Assembly (NCBI GenBank): GCA_015233485.1
Contig: JADFXO010000076.1
Span: forward strand, 1 to 12,673
From: Nitrospirota bacterium
GTDB taxonomy: Bacteria > Nitrospirota > Thermodesulfovibrionia > Thermodesulfovibrionales > Magnetobacteriaceae
DNA: 12,673 bases
Direction of reading: 5' to 3'
In this document: piece by piece, positions 11,675-12,673 of the stretch
Numbering within the stretch: position 1 is the first letter of the stretch
Layout of the letters: the number at the start of each line of letters is the position of its first letter
The notes under the pieces: generated by a model
What the model saw: the letters and a program-made list of their open reading frames with translations, nothing else
Databases searched by the model: none
What the model was told of the DNA's origin: nothing
Translations under genes and position numbers: made by a program

Positions 11675-12322
11675 TCATGAAACTAATGGCATATTACCAG
11701 GAGTTATAATTGTAGATTTTACTTTCACTTTGATTAATATCATCACGTAATCTTTGTCTGCGGCATCAAGTAACCTATCAGTTGAAACTGTAATTTTTCT
11801 TATTAAGGAATCGTCTTCTAGTAAGCAATGAATGGGGTCATCTTCGGAAATCGGAGACAAACCATTCGGTATTAAATTATTATCAGAAGGATATCTAAGG
11901 CCATCGAATAGCACTTTAAGTTTGTTATCTATATCACCGCCTCTGATAACTGTTGGTGTCATGTGGTCTTGGGCTCCTAGATAAGTTATATCTAATTCGG
12001 CATATAATCTGAGTGGCTTACATATTAGTGGAGCAAACCAATATGAGTTACCATCTTTCAAAGTATTTCTTTTTATAATATAACCTGTTTTCTGAGAATT
12101 ATCAAATGTACCAGGATCGATAATAGGTCCTGATAAGTTTTTTATATATTCTTCATCATGTTTATCATTTAGATATTCTGGCACAAGAGACAAAGGCTCG
12201 TAACCCCATAATTCTTTTATTTGAGGATGAAATTGTATTCTAATATTATGCTTTTCTTCAGGCCCTGCCTTTGTTTTTAATTCATTTCTTATATTTCCAT
12301 AGTATCTTAAAGTAAACTCCAT
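11675..12322 (-). CDS. RusA-like nuclease-fold protein
   Basis: A 215-aa protein. GGDIDNKLKVLFDGL (128-142) reproduces the RusA signature: D130, D132 and K136 have the same spacing as the catalytic D70, D72 and K76 of E. coli RusA. LLEDDSLIRKI (167-177) supplies the later acidic pair (D170/D171, equivalent to D91). RusA is a dimeric, metal-dependent Holliday-junction resolvase of about 120 aa. This protein is much longer, with an N-terminal part (KHNIRIQFHPQIKELWGYEP, 24-43) unlike RusA and a 25-residue insert between the two acidic motifs, so its substrate may differ. AGGAGG is 5 nt before the ATG. It is transcribed alone, convergent with the ATP-grasp gene across the IS. Possible roles are branched-DNA processing during plasmid replication or defence. 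Confidence 0.68.
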   Translation of the reverse strand: MEFTLRYYGNIRNELKTKAGPEEKHNIRIQFHPQIKELWGYEPLSLVPEYLNDKHDEEYIKNLSGPIIDPGTFDNSQKTGYIIKRNTLKDGNSYWFAPLICKPLRLYAELDITYLGAQDHMTPTVIRGGDIDNKLKVLFDGLRYPSDNNLIPNGLSPISEDDPIHCLLEDDSLIRKITVSTDRLLDAADKDYVMILIKVKVKSTIITPGNMPLVS

Positions 12323-12410
12323 CTATACCTCCTAATGTCTTTTCATCCTAATTTCATTATTGCAATGCTAATAAACTAATGTCATATAATACCCCCAAAG
12401 TCTACTATTA

Positions 12411-12440
12411 TATATACCACATGACATGTTCATAATTCAA
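12411..12440 (-). promoter_or_regulatory. Promoter of the RusA-like gene with a palindrome in the spacer
   Basis: On the minus strand TTGAAT (12435-12440), 18 bp, TATATA (12411-12416), about 90 bp before the start codon. The perfect palindrome ACATG-A-CATGT (12419-12429) fills the spacer, an ideal place for a repressor. A second AT-rich -10-like block lies closer to the gene near 12385. Confidence 0.5.
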
Positions 12441-12546
12441 TATTCAATGCAAGTTGGAAGAATTATAAACTTATAATAGTTAAGCAAAGAGGCCACAGCC
12501 TGGACATCTACCACATTGGGATATAGTTACAATACATCCGTATAGC

Positions 12547-12673
12547 TGTACGGAAAATAAGTATTTTCCGTAAATACTGCAACACTACTAAACATACGCA
12601 TACAACAACACCAATAGCTGGAACACCAACACAAGGTGCAACGGCTTTTTTATTGCCGTCGAGTATAGGGGGC
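12547..12673. repeat. Terminal direct repeat, right copy (circular closure)
   Basis: Identical to 1-127; the duplicate created by linearising the circle. The antitoxin gene begins 52 bp beyond the end of this copy, on the left side of the window. Confidence 0.93.

Noticed and set aside
1..12673. tRNA or rRNA genes
   Set aside because: No stretch with tRNA arm and TPsiC-like consensus or rRNA-like sequence was noticed in reading both strands; this was by eye only.

Overview
This window is almost certainly one complete small circular plasmid. The first 127 bases recur exactly as the last 127 bases (1-127 = 12547-12673), the usual signature of a circular contig cut at an assembly overlap, so the molecule would be 12,546 bp. 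The DNA is AT-rich, several genes have strong AGGAGG-type ribosome binding sites, and the promoters are TTGACA/TATAAT-like. This fits a low-GC Gram-positive lineage (Bacillota: Clostridia or Negativicutes). No gene pins the host down, so that assignment is an inference.

Layout. 1-632: a palindrome, then a type II toxin-antitoxin pair with a RelE/ParE-like toxin. 779-1696: a ParA ATPase and ribbon-helix-helix partition cassette flanked on both sides by related perfect palindromes. 1715-2981: a Rep_3-type theta initiator read leftward, with four 21-bp iterons and inverted half-iterons upstream. 3214-4333: a leftward operon of a ribbon-helix-helix protein and a second replication-type protein, an HUH rolling-circle endonuclease. 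4334-5597: about 1.26 kb without convincing protein genes but rich in hairpins, diverged repeats and a strong promoter-terminator unit that looks like a roughly 60-nt RNA gene. 5598-7541: a 647-aa P-loop ATPase with a cysteine cluster and a C-terminal OmpR/PhoB-like winged helix. 7542-9052: a gene-poor leader followed by an ATP-grasp ligase, apparently coupled to a 17-codon upstream peptide. 9134-11571: an intact IS21-family element (istA/istB) with an 8-bp target duplication. 11675-12322: a leftward gene for a RusA-like metal-dependent nuclease-fold protein.

How it works together. The backbone has replication (two unrelated initiators, which is unusual), active partition and a toxin-antitoxin addiction module. 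The IS landed in the intergenic gap between the convergent ATP-grasp and RusA-like genes and broke neither. The cargo is three accessory genes, each with its own upstream control region: the ATPase-winged-helix fusion, the ATP-grasp ligase and the RusA-like protein. None belongs to a system I can name with confidence. The ATPase and the RusA-like protein are plausible defence or DNA-processing factors, but that is inference.
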